Made by a program: the position numbers and the translations under genes. A DNA stretch of 64,000 nt from Blautia massiliensis (ex Durand et al. 2017) (lineage in GTDB: Bacteria; Bacillota; Clostridia; Lachnospirales; Lachnospiraceae). How positions within the stretch are numbered: position 1 is the stretch's first letter; each line of letters opens with the position of its first letter. Location: positions 2,820,657 to 2,884,656 of the forward strand of contig NZ_LN913006.1 in NCBI RefSeq assembly GCF_001487165.1, in the 5' to 3' direction. Positions 52,593 through 60,510 of this stretch are shown piece after piece. The notes under the pieces are model-generated. The model searched no databases, had not been told where the DNA came from, and saw only the letters and a list, made by a program, of their open reading frames with translations.

Positions 52593-52634
52593 ACTGTTCA
52601 CAGGATATAGTTCCAGAGAAGAGGTGCGGAGGTG

Positions 52635-53180
52635 ATGCGTGCTGAAAAAGATCAAACCTGTTCTCAGACAATCCGGAAAAGAAGATATTCTACAGAAATA
52701 AAGGAAGGCTACATCCGTCTTTTCTGGCGGATCGTGTTGATCGTGGCCGTTGGCTGGCTGCTGTTTACACAGGTTTTTCTTATAGGCCAGGCACCGGATA
52801 ATGAAATGTTCCCGGCAGTGGAAGCCGGAGATCTTCTCATCGGTTATCGGCTGGAACAGAATCTTGAAAAAGAAGATGTTGTCGTGTATGAAGCCGGCGG
52901 CAAAACTCACGTAGGGCGTATTCTGGGATGCGAAACCGACGTGATCACAATGGATGACACAGGAACGCTTCTCGTAAACGGAACAGCCCAGACAGGAAAA
53001 ATTGCATTTCCTACATATGCAAAGGAAGGGATCACATATCCCTATACAGTTCCGGAAGGCAGTGTATTTATTCTGGGAGATTACCGAACCCATGCAAAAG
53101 ACAGCCGTGAATTCGGCCCCATCTCCACAGAGGATGTAAAAGCAAAAGTGATCACTATACTTCGAAGAAGGGAACTGTAA
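52635..53180 (+). CDS. SipA-like signal-peptidase homologue lacking catalytic residues
   Basis: A 181-residue type I signal-peptidase fold protein with one N-terminal membrane segment (about 30-50). In active enzymes the serine lies in S-M-x-P; here the matching segment is DNEMFPAVEAGD, with Glu (about residue 57) in place of Ser. The general-base lysine, normally in K-R-I-I-G, is also lost: THVGRILGCETD has Gly (about 94). Loss of both residues is known for SipA of Streptococcus pyogenes FCT pilus loci, where the protein is needed for pilus assembly but not as a protease. The family GDYR/N motif survives as ILGDYRTHAKDSREFG. The operon position is also that of sipA. Confidence 0.85.
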   Translation: MRAEKDQTCSQTIRKRRYSTEIKEGYIRLFWRIVLIVAVGWLLFTQVFLIGQAPDNEMFPAVEAGDLLIGYRLEQNLEKEDVVVYEAGGKTHVGRILGCETDVITMDDTGTLLVNGTAQTGKIAFPTYAKEGITYPYTVPEGSVFILGDYRTHAKDSREFGPISTEDVKAKVITILRRREL

Positions 53181-53191
53181 AAAAAGTAACT

Positions 53192-53253
53192 GTTCTCCCA
53201 TTTTCAGGAGAACATCACAGTCAAAATGTATAAGCTGCTTTTTATGAGCTTAT
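53192..53253 (+). other. Two hairpins in the leader of the major pilin gene
   Basis: GTTCTCC (53192-53198) pairs with GGAGAAC (53207-53213), and ATAAGCT (53230-53236) pairs with AGCTTAT (53247-53253). Neither is followed by a long T tract. They may process or stabilise the mRNA so that the major pilin is made in excess over the other subunits; that is inference. Confidence 0.5.
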
Positions 53254-53285
53254 AAATAAATTTATATTTCTAGGAGGATTTTCTT

Positions 53286-54266
53286 ATGAAAAAGACAAAG
53301 AAACTGTTAGCATGTTTGATCGCAGTAGCCACCATGTTTACCATGGGAAGTACGGCGTTTGCGGCAGATGCAGGCACTACGTACACTGATCAGTCAACGG
53401 TTACTATTAAGAAAGCTTACAAGCTTACAAATGAGGGAACAACTTCTCCAGCAGAGACTTTCACATTAGTTCAGTATGGAGACGGAAAAGTAAAAGATAG
53501 CGAGGCAACTTCAGCTCCGGCACTTGGAACAATCACAGGTGCTGCATTTGCTGAGAATGCAGCGACTGTTCAGGGAGCAACTGGGGATATTACAGTTGCA
53601 CTGCCTACTTATGAACATGTTGGTATTTATGAGTACACATTAAAAGAAAAAGATGATAATCATACAGCAGGTGTTACTTATTACGGAAATGACATTAAAC
53701 TCGTTGTAACTGTTATTCAGGGAGAGAATGGAAAACTTCGTGTAGCAGCAGTTCATACAGAATCTGAAGGAAAAAAATCTGCTACATTTACAAATACCTA
53801 CTCCGCAGGTAAATTAAACATTTCCAAAACAGTTAAAGGTAATCTTGGTGATCAGTCTAAATACTTCGAGTTCAAAGTAACCTTAACAGGTGAAAAGGGA
53901 AAAACATATGCTGGTTCTTATGCTGTATCCGGTGGTAGCAATACAGCAAATCCTGCATCCATTAGAATCGGTGAAGAAACAACATTCTTATTGAAACATG
54001 GCGAGACAATCAGCATTGCTAACCTTCCATATGGAGTATCCTATACTGTTACCGAGACAGCAGCAGATGGCTACACAACAACAAAGAGCGGTGACATAGG
54101 TAGTGTAAACGCAGCTAATCAGACAGCAGCATTCGAAAACAGTAGAAACGGTGAAGTTGACACCGGCATCAACCTTACAACCCTCCCATACATCCTCGTA
54201 TTCGCAGGCGTGATCGTAATCGCAGGTGCAGCATTCATCACCAGAAGACGTAAATACGAAGACTAA
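53286..54266 (+). CDS. Major pilin, FctA/Spy0128-like
   Basis: A 326-residue backbone pilin. Signal peptide 1-27 (LACLIAVATMFTMGSTAFAA). Two Ig-like isopeptide domains: about 35-172 and 175-288. Likely intramolecular cross-links: domain 1 Lys42/43 with N170 (TFTNTY) and E116; domain 2 K181 (ISKTVKG) with N285 (AFENS) and E257. These positions agree closely with the Lys/Asn/Glu triads I recall for Spy0128. The sorting signal EVDTG is at 290-294, like EVPTG of Spy0128, then a membrane segment and RRRKYED. CTAGGAGG precedes ATG. It should polymerise through the class B sortase encoded next. Confidence 0.88.
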   Translation: MKKTKKLLACLIAVATMFTMGSTAFAADAGTTYTDQSTVTIKKAYKLTNEGTTSPAETFTLVQYGDGKVKDSEATSAPALGTITGAAFAENAATVQGATGDITVALPTYEHVGIYEYTLKEKDDNHTAGVTYYGNDIKLVVTVIQGENGKLRVAAVHTESEGKKSATFTNTYSAGKLNISKTVKGNLGDQSKYFEFKVTLTGEKGKTYAGSYAVSGGSNTANPASIRIGEETTFLLKHGETISIANLPYGVSYTVTETAADGYTTTKSGDIGSVNAANQTAAFENSRNGEVDTGINLTTLPYILVFAGVIVIAGAAFITRRRKYED

Positions 54267-54296
54267 TGATCATCTAGGCAGCAGAGAGGAGGCAGT

Positions 54297-55070
54297 ATGA
54301 ACGCATCTAAGTTTTTTCTGAAAGCAGCCAACTCTCTGGTCACTGCCATTGTAGCATTGTTTCTGATCCTGGCGGCGGCGTATTCCGGGTATGCACTCTG
54401 GGATAACGCACAGGTCTATGGCGCTGTGGACGACATTCAGTCACAGCTCTTAAAACTGAAGCCCGACCCGGAACAGAAAGACGGAGGCGCTTCTTTTGAA
54501 GAGCTCCGAAAGATCAATCCGGACGTTTGTGGATGGATCACACTGGACCACACAAAGATCGACTATCCGATCCTTCAGGGAGAAGATAACCTGACTTACA
54601 TCAATACCGATGTATACGGTGATTTTGCTTTGTCAGGAAGCATCTTTCTGGATTCCGGCTGTGACAGGAATTTTCAGGGGAAATATTCTCTTCTGTATGG
54701 TCATCACATGGCAGAGCATAAGATGTTCGGAGATCTGGATCTTTACAGAAAAAAGAAATTTTTTGACAAAAACACTACAGGTACACTGATTCTGCCTGAC
54801 CGTTCCTACAAGCTGGAAATCTTTGCATGTATGCAGGTTTCCGCATCTGAGGATTCTATTTTTGCAACGGGAAAATGGCAGGCGGACACCAGCGGACTTG
54901 TGGATTTTGTCAGAAAAAACGCGGAACATGTCCATCAGCAGACGATGGACAACATTGGAAAGTCCGAAGATTTTTCCCAGATACTGGCAATGTCAACCTG
55001 CTCTTCGGAATTTACAGATGCAAGAACAGTTCTTCTGGCGGTAATGAAACCTTATTCGCCGGAGACGTAA
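54297..55070 (+). CDS. Class B sortase, pilus polymerase (SrtC1-like)
   Basis: A 257-residue sortase. An N-terminal membrane anchor (about 13-34), then the sortase barrel with the class B features: DVCGWITLDHTKIDYPILQG, catalytic His136/137 in LLYGHHMAEHKMFGDL, C235 in LAMSTCSSEF and R243 in TDARTVLL. In S. pyogenes FCT loci the pilin-joining sortase is also of class B and sits just after fctA. It should recognise the IPDTG and EVDTG signals of the two upstream pilins. AGAGGAGG precedes ATG. Confidence 0.92.
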   Translation: MNASKFFLKAANSLVTAIVALFLILAAAYSGYALWDNAQVYGAVDDIQSQLLKLKPDPEQKDGGASFEELRKINPDVCGWITLDHTKIDYPILQGEDNLTYINTDVYGDFALSGSIFLDSGCDRNFQGKYSLLYGHHMAEHKMFGDLDLYRKKKFFDKNTTGTLILPDRSYKLEIFACMQVSASEDSIFATGKWQADTSGLVDFVRKNAEHVHQQTMDNIGKSEDFSQILAMSTCSSEFTDARTVLLAVMKPYSPET

Positions 55071-55077
55071 GGAGGGG

Positions 55078-55863
55078 ATGAAGACGAATATACGAAAATT
55101 TCCGGCAGTGCTCCTGCTTGCGGTTCTGTGCCTGACAGTTTTTCCGATTTCAGCTATGGCAGCTGGAGTTGCGGAAGTAAAGATTCCTGTCAGCGTGGAA
55201 TTGTCAGGTGAGAAGCCATCTCCGGACGAAACTTATACGATCATTCTTCAGGGTGAGGACGAAGCACCCATGCCGGAAGAAAATACGATCACGATCACAG
55301 GTGCGGGGAAAGCAGAATTTCCTGCAGTGGAATATGCTGTTCCTGGCGTATACACTTACAGCGTTTCCCAGCAGCCTGGAAAGCTGGAAAACGGACATTA
55401 TGACAATACCGTTTATTATGTGAAAGTAACAGTAACGAACGGAGAGTCCGGTGATCTGGAAGCAGTTGTGGTTGCACATACCGATGCACAGATGAACAGC
55501 GAGAAACAGGATATCGGCTTTGTGAATTCCTACGATCCTGTGGATACGCCGACACCTGTACCGGAAAATACACCGACACCACTTCCGGAAAAAACTCCGA
55601 CTGCAGTGCCGACCAGAACTCCGGCAGCGACCATAACGAACACGCCGATAAAACCTGACAGCAATCCGCCTGCTTCCGGAACTTCTTCCTATACGGGAAC
55701 TTCTTCCTATGCAGGAAATACTGGTTCCAGTCATGTAAAAGCTATGCCAAAAACAGGAGATAACACAAACATTGCAAAATGGATCGCAGTGATCTGCGTT
55801 TCCGGATGTGTGGTATTACTGGCAGCAGTATTTGTCAGAAGAAAAAAGAAAACGGATAAATAA
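55078..55863 (+). CDS. Basal/minor pilin, FctB-like
   Basis: A 261-residue wall protein. Signal peptide 1-29 (LLLAVLCLTVFPISAMAAGV). One pilin domain of the Spy0128 N-terminal type (about 30-155, VYYVKVTVTNGESGDLEAVV; DIGFVNSYDP). A Pro/Thr-rich repeat stalk (about 158-220: TPTPVPENTPTPLPEKTPTA). Sorting signal MPKTG at 223-227, closer to LPxTG than those of the other two pilins, then a membrane segment and RRKKKTDK. This suggests the housekeeping sortase anchors it as the pilus base. It starts eight bases after the sortase gene and is followed by a strong terminator. Confidence 0.85.
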   Translation: MKTNIRKFPAVLLLAVLCLTVFPISAMAAGVAEVKIPVSVELSGEKPSPDETYTIILQGEDEAPMPEENTITITGAGKAEFPAVEYAVPGVYTYSVSQQPGKLENGHYDNTVYYVKVTVTNGESGDLEAVVVAHTDAQMNSEKQDIGFVNSYDPVDTPTPVPENTPTPLPEKTPTAVPTRTPAATITNTPIKPDSNPPASGTSSYTGTSSYAGNTGSSHVKAMPKTGDNTNIAKWIAVICVSGCVVLLAAVFVRRKKKTDK

Positions 55864-55875
55864 CAGGATCCGGAC

Positions 55876-55917
55876 AGCGGTGCGGCAGGAAAAATTTCTA
55901 CCGCATCGCTTTTTTTG
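55876..55917 (+). terminator. Terminator closing the pilus operon
   Basis: AGCGGTGCGG pairs with CCGCATCGCT around about 15 bases, followed by seven T. Confidence 0.88.
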
Positions 55918-55938
55918 ACGAAATGTGAGGGACAGAGG

Positions 55939-56898
55939 ATGGCAAACGGACTTAAACTGGAAGGTCAGAGATTTGGTCATCTGACGGTACTGAAAAAACT
56001 GGATGAGCGGGAAAACAGGTATGTTGTATGGCTGTGCAGATGTGATTGTGGAAATGAGATAAAAGTAAATACCAGACATCTGATGCGTGGGACTGTAAAG
56101 GACTGTGGATGTATTCCGGAAAACAGTGCCAAGAGAGGACCGGTGGCAGAAGACCTTACAGGCCGGCGTTTCGGGAAACTTGTGGCAGTAAAAAAACTGG
56201 AAAGTAAAAACGGCAGGACCAGGTGGGAATGTCGCTGTGACTGCGGGAATATGCATATTTCCACTGCACACAGCCTGAAAGCCGGAAAATGTACCAGCTG
56301 CGGTTGCGGCCATTATGTCAGAGGTCGCGGGATCACCGACATCAGCGGACAGCGTTTCGGGCGGCTGACTGCTCTCTATCATACAGATAAAAGGAGCAAA
56401 AAGGGCTCTGTGTTCTGGCATTGTCGGTGTGACTGCGGAAATGAAGTGGATGTGACAGAGGATGGCCTTCTTCATGGTAATTACAGAAGCTGTGGCTGTC
56501 TGAGACAGGAGATATGGAAGGAACTTCCCGGGCAGCTGCATATGGTAGATGGAACCTGTGTGGAGATGCTGGAAAAAAGAAAGCACCGCAGTGATAATAC
56601 CAGCGGATTCCGTGGCGTCTATCAGCTGCGGAATGGAAAATACCGTGCTACCATCGGATTCAAGGGGAAACGATTTTATATCGGAACTTTTGTGGATTAT
56701 CAGGATGCGGTCCAGGCCCGCCAGGAAGCGGAATCTACCATCCACGAAGGCTTTGTCCGCGCCTGGTACAGCTGGAACCGGCAGGCAGAAAAAGATCCCG
56801 GCTGGGCCAGAAATAATCCCCTGGTATACGAGATCCAACGGATCAACGGAGAGTTTCAGGTGACAACGAATATGAAAGAAAAAGAACTGCTGAAGTAA
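55939..56898 (+). CDS. AP2-domain protein with three CRCDCG zinc-binding repeats
   Basis: A 319-residue probable DNA-binding protein. Three repeats of about 60 residues at about 1-60, 62-120 and 128-192 each show G-x-R-F-G-x-L, W-x-C-R-C-D-C-G-N, and S/D-C-G-C, a likely zinc site. Residues about 215-275 are an AP2/ERF-type domain (SGFRGVYQLRNGKYRATIGF then KGKRFYIGTFVDYQDAVQA). Such combinations occur in phage and homing-endonuclease-associated proteins. It follows the pilus terminator by 22 bases and may be read by leakage. Whether it regulates pili is unknown. ATG 55939 (AGGGACAGAGG upstream) is used; TTG 55915 is an alternative. Confidence 0.75.
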   Translation: MANGLKLEGQRFGHLTVLKKLDERENRYVVWLCRCDCGNEIKVNTRHLMRGTVKDCGCIPENSAKRGPVAEDLTGRRFGKLVAVKKLESKNGRTRWECRCDCGNMHISTAHSLKAGKCTSCGCGHYVRGRGITDISGQRFGRLTALYHTDKRSKKGSVFWHCRCDCGNEVDVTEDGLLHGNYRSCGCLRQEIWKELPGQLHMVDGTCVEMLEKRKHRSDNTSGFRGVYQLRNGKYRATIGFKGKRFYIGTFVDYQDAVQARQEAESTIHEGFVRAWYSWNRQAEKDPGWARNNPLVYEIQRINGEFQVTTNMKEKELLK

Positions 56899-56913
56899 AC
56901 TGAATATTCTCAC

Positions 56914-56951
56914 ATAAGCTGTCGCGTTAATGTGCTACAGCTTATTTTTTT
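56914..56951 (+). terminator. Terminator after the AP2-domain gene
   Basis: ATAAGCTGT pairs with ACAGCTTAT around 14 bases, followed by T. The 200 bases from here to the PTS gene are AT-rich with several TATA-like sequences; a promoter is likely but could not be pinned down. Confidence 0.85.
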
Positions 56952-57149
56952 GAAAAATACCGATAAAAATGTGGACAAAACCGAAAATAATGGTTAATAT
57001 ATACACATGCCTAAAAATCAAAAAATGAAAATTATACGAAATATATAATATAAACCCGGAACGGATAAAAAATATATAGACATATTTACAAATCGACATC
57101 GCGGATATCAATACCGGAAGAAGTGGTGAAATAACGGGAGGAAGAGAAT

Positions 57150-57629
57150 ATGCTGAAATTTTTTAAAGGAAAAGATAAAGGAAATTTAATCTATGCACCC
57201 TGCAAGGGTAGAGTGGTTCCCCTTGCGGAGGTTCCGGACCCTGTCTTTGCGGACAAGGTACTGGGTGACGGTTTTGCAGTGATCCCGGCAGACGGCAGGA
57301 TATATGCTCCGGCAGACGGTGAGGTGGCAATGGTATTTGATACGCTTCATGCAGTTACGCTGACAAGCACTCAGGGCGCGGAAATACTGATACATATCGG
57401 ACTGGATACAGTCACACTTAAGGGCGAACCCTTTAAAGCGCACGTTGCAGCAGGTGACAAGGTTAAAAAGGGTGATCTTCTGATAGAGGCTGATCTGGAC
57501 AAAATTGAGAAAGCCGGTTTAAACACGATTATCCCGGTTCTGATCTGCAACACAGATGATTACGGAAAGATAAGCCTCCAGAAGGAGGGGGATGTTTCGG
57601 CGGATGAAGCCGTCCTCAAGCTTTCATGA
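57150..57629 (+). CDS. PTS glucose-type IIA component
   Basis: A 159-residue soluble phosphocarrier of the Crr class. It passes phosphate from HPr to the IIB domain of the next gene. The phosphorylated histidine is in AEILIHIGLDTVTLKGEPF; other family stretches are IYAPADGEVAMVFDTLHAV and AGDKVKKGDLLIEADLDKI. GGGAGG lies upstream of ATG. The membrane component follows after 113 bases that include a CCGGA-GTAAT-CCGG hairpin but no terminator with a T tract. Confidence 0.93.
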   Translation: MLKFFKGKDKGNLIYAPCKGRVVPLAEVPDPVFADKVLGDGFAVIPADGRIYAPADGEVAMVFDTLHAVTLTSTQGAEILIHIGLDTVTLKGEPFKAHVAAGDKVKKGDLLIEADLDKIEKAGLNTIIPVLICNTDDYGKISLQKEGDVSADEAVLKLS

Positions 57630-57742
57630 TCATCTTCATGCAGCTGACAGGCTTATAGCAGCCCGGAGATAGTAGCAATTTTCGGGGTGTTATAACCGGA
57701 GTAATCCGGTCAAATATATTTATTTTAAGGGAGGGGAAATAT

Positions 57743-59215
57743 ATGAAATTTCTTCAAAAACTGGGAAAAGCGTTAATGCTTCCAGTGGCAGTACTGCCGA
57801 TCTGTGGTATCCTCATGGGTATCGGATACTGGTTATGTCCGGCAACTATGCAGGGTGGAGACATTCATGGCGCAGCCAATCTGATCGGTCTGTTTCTGGT
57901 TAAGGCAGGCGGAGCTCTGATCGACAACATGGCAATCCTTTTTGCTATCGGTGTTGGTGTCGGTATGTCAGAAAAGAATGACGGAACCGGCGGAATCGCT
58001 GCACTTGCATCCTGGCTGATGCTCACAACACTTCTTTCTACAGGATTTGTTACAACCATCATGCCATCAATCGCTGACAGTGCAACAAAAACTCTTGCGT
58101 TTGACAAAATTGCGAATCCTTTTATCGGAATCCTTGCCGGTATCATCGGATCTACATGCTATAACAAATTCAAGAGCACCAAACTTCCTGACTGGCTTTC
58201 CTTCTTCAGCGGCAAGCGCTGCGTAGCGATCATCGCAGGAGTGGTTTCCATTATCGTATCTGTTGTATTACTGTTTGTATGGCCATTACTTTTCAGTGCA
58301 CTTGTAGCATTAGGAAAAGCAATCGCAGGTATGGATGTTGTTGGTGCAGGTATCTATGCATTCCTGAACCGTCTGTTGATCCCTACCGGATTACATCACG
58401 CACTGAACAATGTATTCTGGTTTGACACCATCGGACTTGGTGATCTTCAGCACTTCTGGGCAGGTGAAACCTCTGCAGATGTATCCTGGAGCCTTGGAAT
58501 GTACATGTCCGGATTCTTCCCATGTATGATGTTTGGTATTCCTGGTGCAGCACTTGCAATGGTTAAATGTGCGAAACCTGCAAAGAAAAAAGTTGCCATC
58601 GGTCTTGTTGCATCTGCAGCGATCTGTGCATTTATCTGTGGTGTAACTGAGCCGTTCGAGTTTGGATTTATGTTCCTTGCTCCTGGCCTTTATGTAATTT
58701 ATGCATTACTTTACGGTATCTTCACCATGATCACAGTTGCTCTTGGATTCCGTGCAGGCTTCAGCTTCTCTGCCGGTGCGATGGATTTACTTTTCTCATC
58801 CTCACTTCCGGCAGCACAGAAGACATTGCTCATCCTTCCTCTTGGAATTGCAGCATTTATCGTATTCTATGTTGTATTCCTTTTTGCCATCAAGAAATTT
58901 GATCTGAAGACTCCGGGAAGAGAAGACGATGACGATCTTGAGGCAGAGAAGAATATCGAGCTTGCAAATGATGACTATACTGCTATTGCCGCGAAGATCC
59001 TTGAAGGCTGTGGCGGAAAAGAGAACATCACAAGCATCGATAACTGCATCACAAGACTGAGACTTGAGGTTAAGGATATTACAGCTGTAAATGATAAGGT
59101 GATCAAATCTGCAGGTGTTGCAGGCGTGATCAAACCTGGAAAAACTTCTGTACAGGTTATTATCGGAACCAAGGTTCAGTTTGTTGCAGATGCATTTTCT
59201 GCGCTTTGTAAATAA
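57743..59215 (+). CDS. nagE: PTS IIBC transporter, N-acetylglucosamine (NagE) type
   Basis: A 490-residue sugar permease-kinase. IIC (about 1-385) has around ten membrane segments and the stretch NRLLIPTGLHHALNNVFWFD typical of NagE rather than PtsG, and GVTEPFEFGFMFLAPGLYVI. IIB (about 410-490) carries the phosphorylated cysteine in TSIDNCITRLRLEVKD. It imports and phosphorylates its sugar with the IIA upstream. GlcNAc is the best guess; glucosamine or glucose cannot be excluded. GGGAGGGG precedes ATG. Confidence 0.9.
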   Translation: MKFLQKLGKALMLPVAVLPICGILMGIGYWLCPATMQGGDIHGAANLIGLFLVKAGGALIDNMAILFAIGVGVGMSEKNDGTGGIAALASWLMLTTLLSTGFVTTIMPSIADSATKTLAFDKIANPFIGILAGIIGSTCYNKFKSTKLPDWLSFFSGKRCVAIIAGVVSIIVSVVLLFVWPLLFSALVALGKAIAGMDVVGAGIYAFLNRLLIPTGLHHALNNVFWFDTIGLGDLQHFWAGETSADVSWSLGMYMSGFFPCMMFGIPGAALAMVKCAKPAKKKVAIGLVASAAICAFICGVTEPFEFGFMFLAPGLYVIYALLYGIFTMITVALGFRAGFSFSAGAMDLLFSSSLPAAQKTLLILPLGIAAFIVFYVVFLFAIKKFDLKTPGREDDDDLEAEKNIELANDDYTAIAAKILEGCGGKENITSIDNCITRLRLEVKDITAVNDKVIKSAGVAGVIKPGKTSVQVIIGTKVQFVADAFSALCK

Positions 59216-59258
59216 TGGCTTTTTTGAAGTCAGGTATTTGTTAAAATAATTATGGGGG

Positions 59259-59298
59259 CAGCAGCAGAACTGTAAAAACGGTTCTGCTGCTGTTTTTT
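59259..59298 (+). terminator. Terminator after the PTS genes
   Basis: CAGCAGCAGAAC pairs perfectly with GTTCTGCTGCTG around ten bases, followed by six T. Confidence 0.92.
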
Positions 59299-59310
59299 GT
59301 ATACCTTATA

Positions 59311-59339
59311 TTGACCGATACTTTCAAAAAGCGTACAAT
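59311..59339 (+). promoter_or_regulatory. Promoter of the YibE/F operon
   Basis: TTGACC at 59311-59316, 17-base spacer, TACAAT at 59334-59339; the genes start about 70 bases downstream. Confidence 0.75.
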
Positions 59340-59409
59340 GTTACTTCGATAAAAGGCAACCGGTCAGTGCGTTTACGATTGCAATATTTCTACAGGGGGA
59401 ATGAAGTTA

Positions 59410-60510
59410 ATGAAATCCTGCATATTTCACAAAAAATATCTTTTAGCCGGCATATATATTATTTTTGTTCTGTTTACCTGCTGTAATTCCCGATTTTATC
59501 ATACACCGCTGGCAAAAATATGTTCCGTAACAGAAAAACAGACTCTGAGCAGAGAAGGAACCAGGGGCTCAAAAGAATATTACTATACTCAGAATATTAC
59601 GGCACGGATATTAAACGGTTCGCATAAAGGGGAAAAAATAACGGTCTCTAATGAATATACATCTTCTCAGGTTCAGACCAAGAAATATCATAAAGGAGAC
59701 ACCGTTCTTTTAAGCGGTTCAAAGGAAAGCCCCGGAAAAACGATACGTTCTGTAAAAAGGGATGGGTATCTGGCATTACTGGCAGGAGGATTATTTTTTC
59801 TTCTGATCTGCATTACAGGAAAGCAGGGATTTTACACGATCATATCACTGATACTGAATACAGTCATATTTGCGTATGGATTTCAGGCTTTTACAGAAGG
59901 GAAAAATATTTTAAATATCTGTAATGTCATCGCAGTTCTTTTTTCACTGACTACATTGATCTGCTTAAATGGAATTCATAGAAAAACATTTTCCTCAGTT
60001 CTTTCAACACTGTGTGTTCTGTTTCTGATCATGGCATTGTTTGAATTTTCTATTTATATGTACGGAGATCTGGATTATTCCAATCTGGAATACCTTGGAA
60101 GTACAGGCAATTCAGCAGATATATTCTGGGCAGATATTATGCTGACAGGACTTGGTGCAATTATGGATGTGACGGTGACGATCAGCGCAGCAGTAGGAGA
60201 GATCGTGCGGAAAAATCCATCGGTTTCTCTGAGAAGACTGATACATTCCGGTCGTGAAATCGGATATGATATTATGGGAACCATGATAAATGTACTGCTG
60301 TTTGTTTTGGCAAGCGGCATGATTCCCATGTTCATACTTAAGATGAATAATGATATAAGCTTTGTAACGATCGTGAGATACCACATTCCATATGATATCT
60401 GTCGTTTTCTGATAGAAAGTATTGGAATTGTACTGGCAATACCGGTATCTGTTTTTATTGCTTCAGTGATTATGAAAATACCATCACGGAAAAGGGGTGT
60501 CAGAGAATGA
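59410..60510 (+). CDS. YibE/F family membrane protein
   Basis: A protein of about 366 residues with an N-terminal membrane segment, an extracytoplasmic beta-rich domain (about 45-115), then six to seven membrane helices. The YibE/F core is visible: GAIMDVTVTISAAVGEIVRK, HSGREIGYDIMGTMINVLLF. Function of this family is not established. ATG 59410 has AGGGGGA nine bases upstream; ATG 59401 would touch the ribosome site. The stop overlaps the next YibE/F gene by four bases. Confidence 0.85.
   Translation: MKSCIFHKKYLLAGIYIIFVLFTCCNSRFYHTPLAKICSVTEKQTLSREGTRGSKEYYYTQNITARILNGSHKGEKITVSNEYTSSQVQTKKYHKGDTVLLSGSKESPGKTIRSVKRDGYLALLAGGLFFLLICITGKQGFYTIISLILNTVIFAYGFQAFTEGKNILNICNVIAVLFSLTTLICLNGIHRKTFSSVLSTLCVLFLIMALFEFSIYMYGDLDYSNLEYLGSTGNSADIFWADIMLTGLGAIMDVTVTISAAVGEIVRKNPSVSLRRLIHSGREIGYDIMGTMINVLLFVLASGMIPMFILKMNNDISFVTIVRYHIPYDICRFLIESIGIVLAIPVSVFIASVIMKIPSRKRGVRE

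Noticed and set aside
52635..53180. Functional type I signal peptidase
   Set aside because: Serine and lysine of the catalytic dyad are replaced by Glu and Gly, so cleavage activity is not expected.
55560..55680. Pro/Thr repeats as a DNA-level satellite
   Set aside because: The repeats are explained by the Pro/Thr-rich stalk of the pilin and vary at the DNA level.
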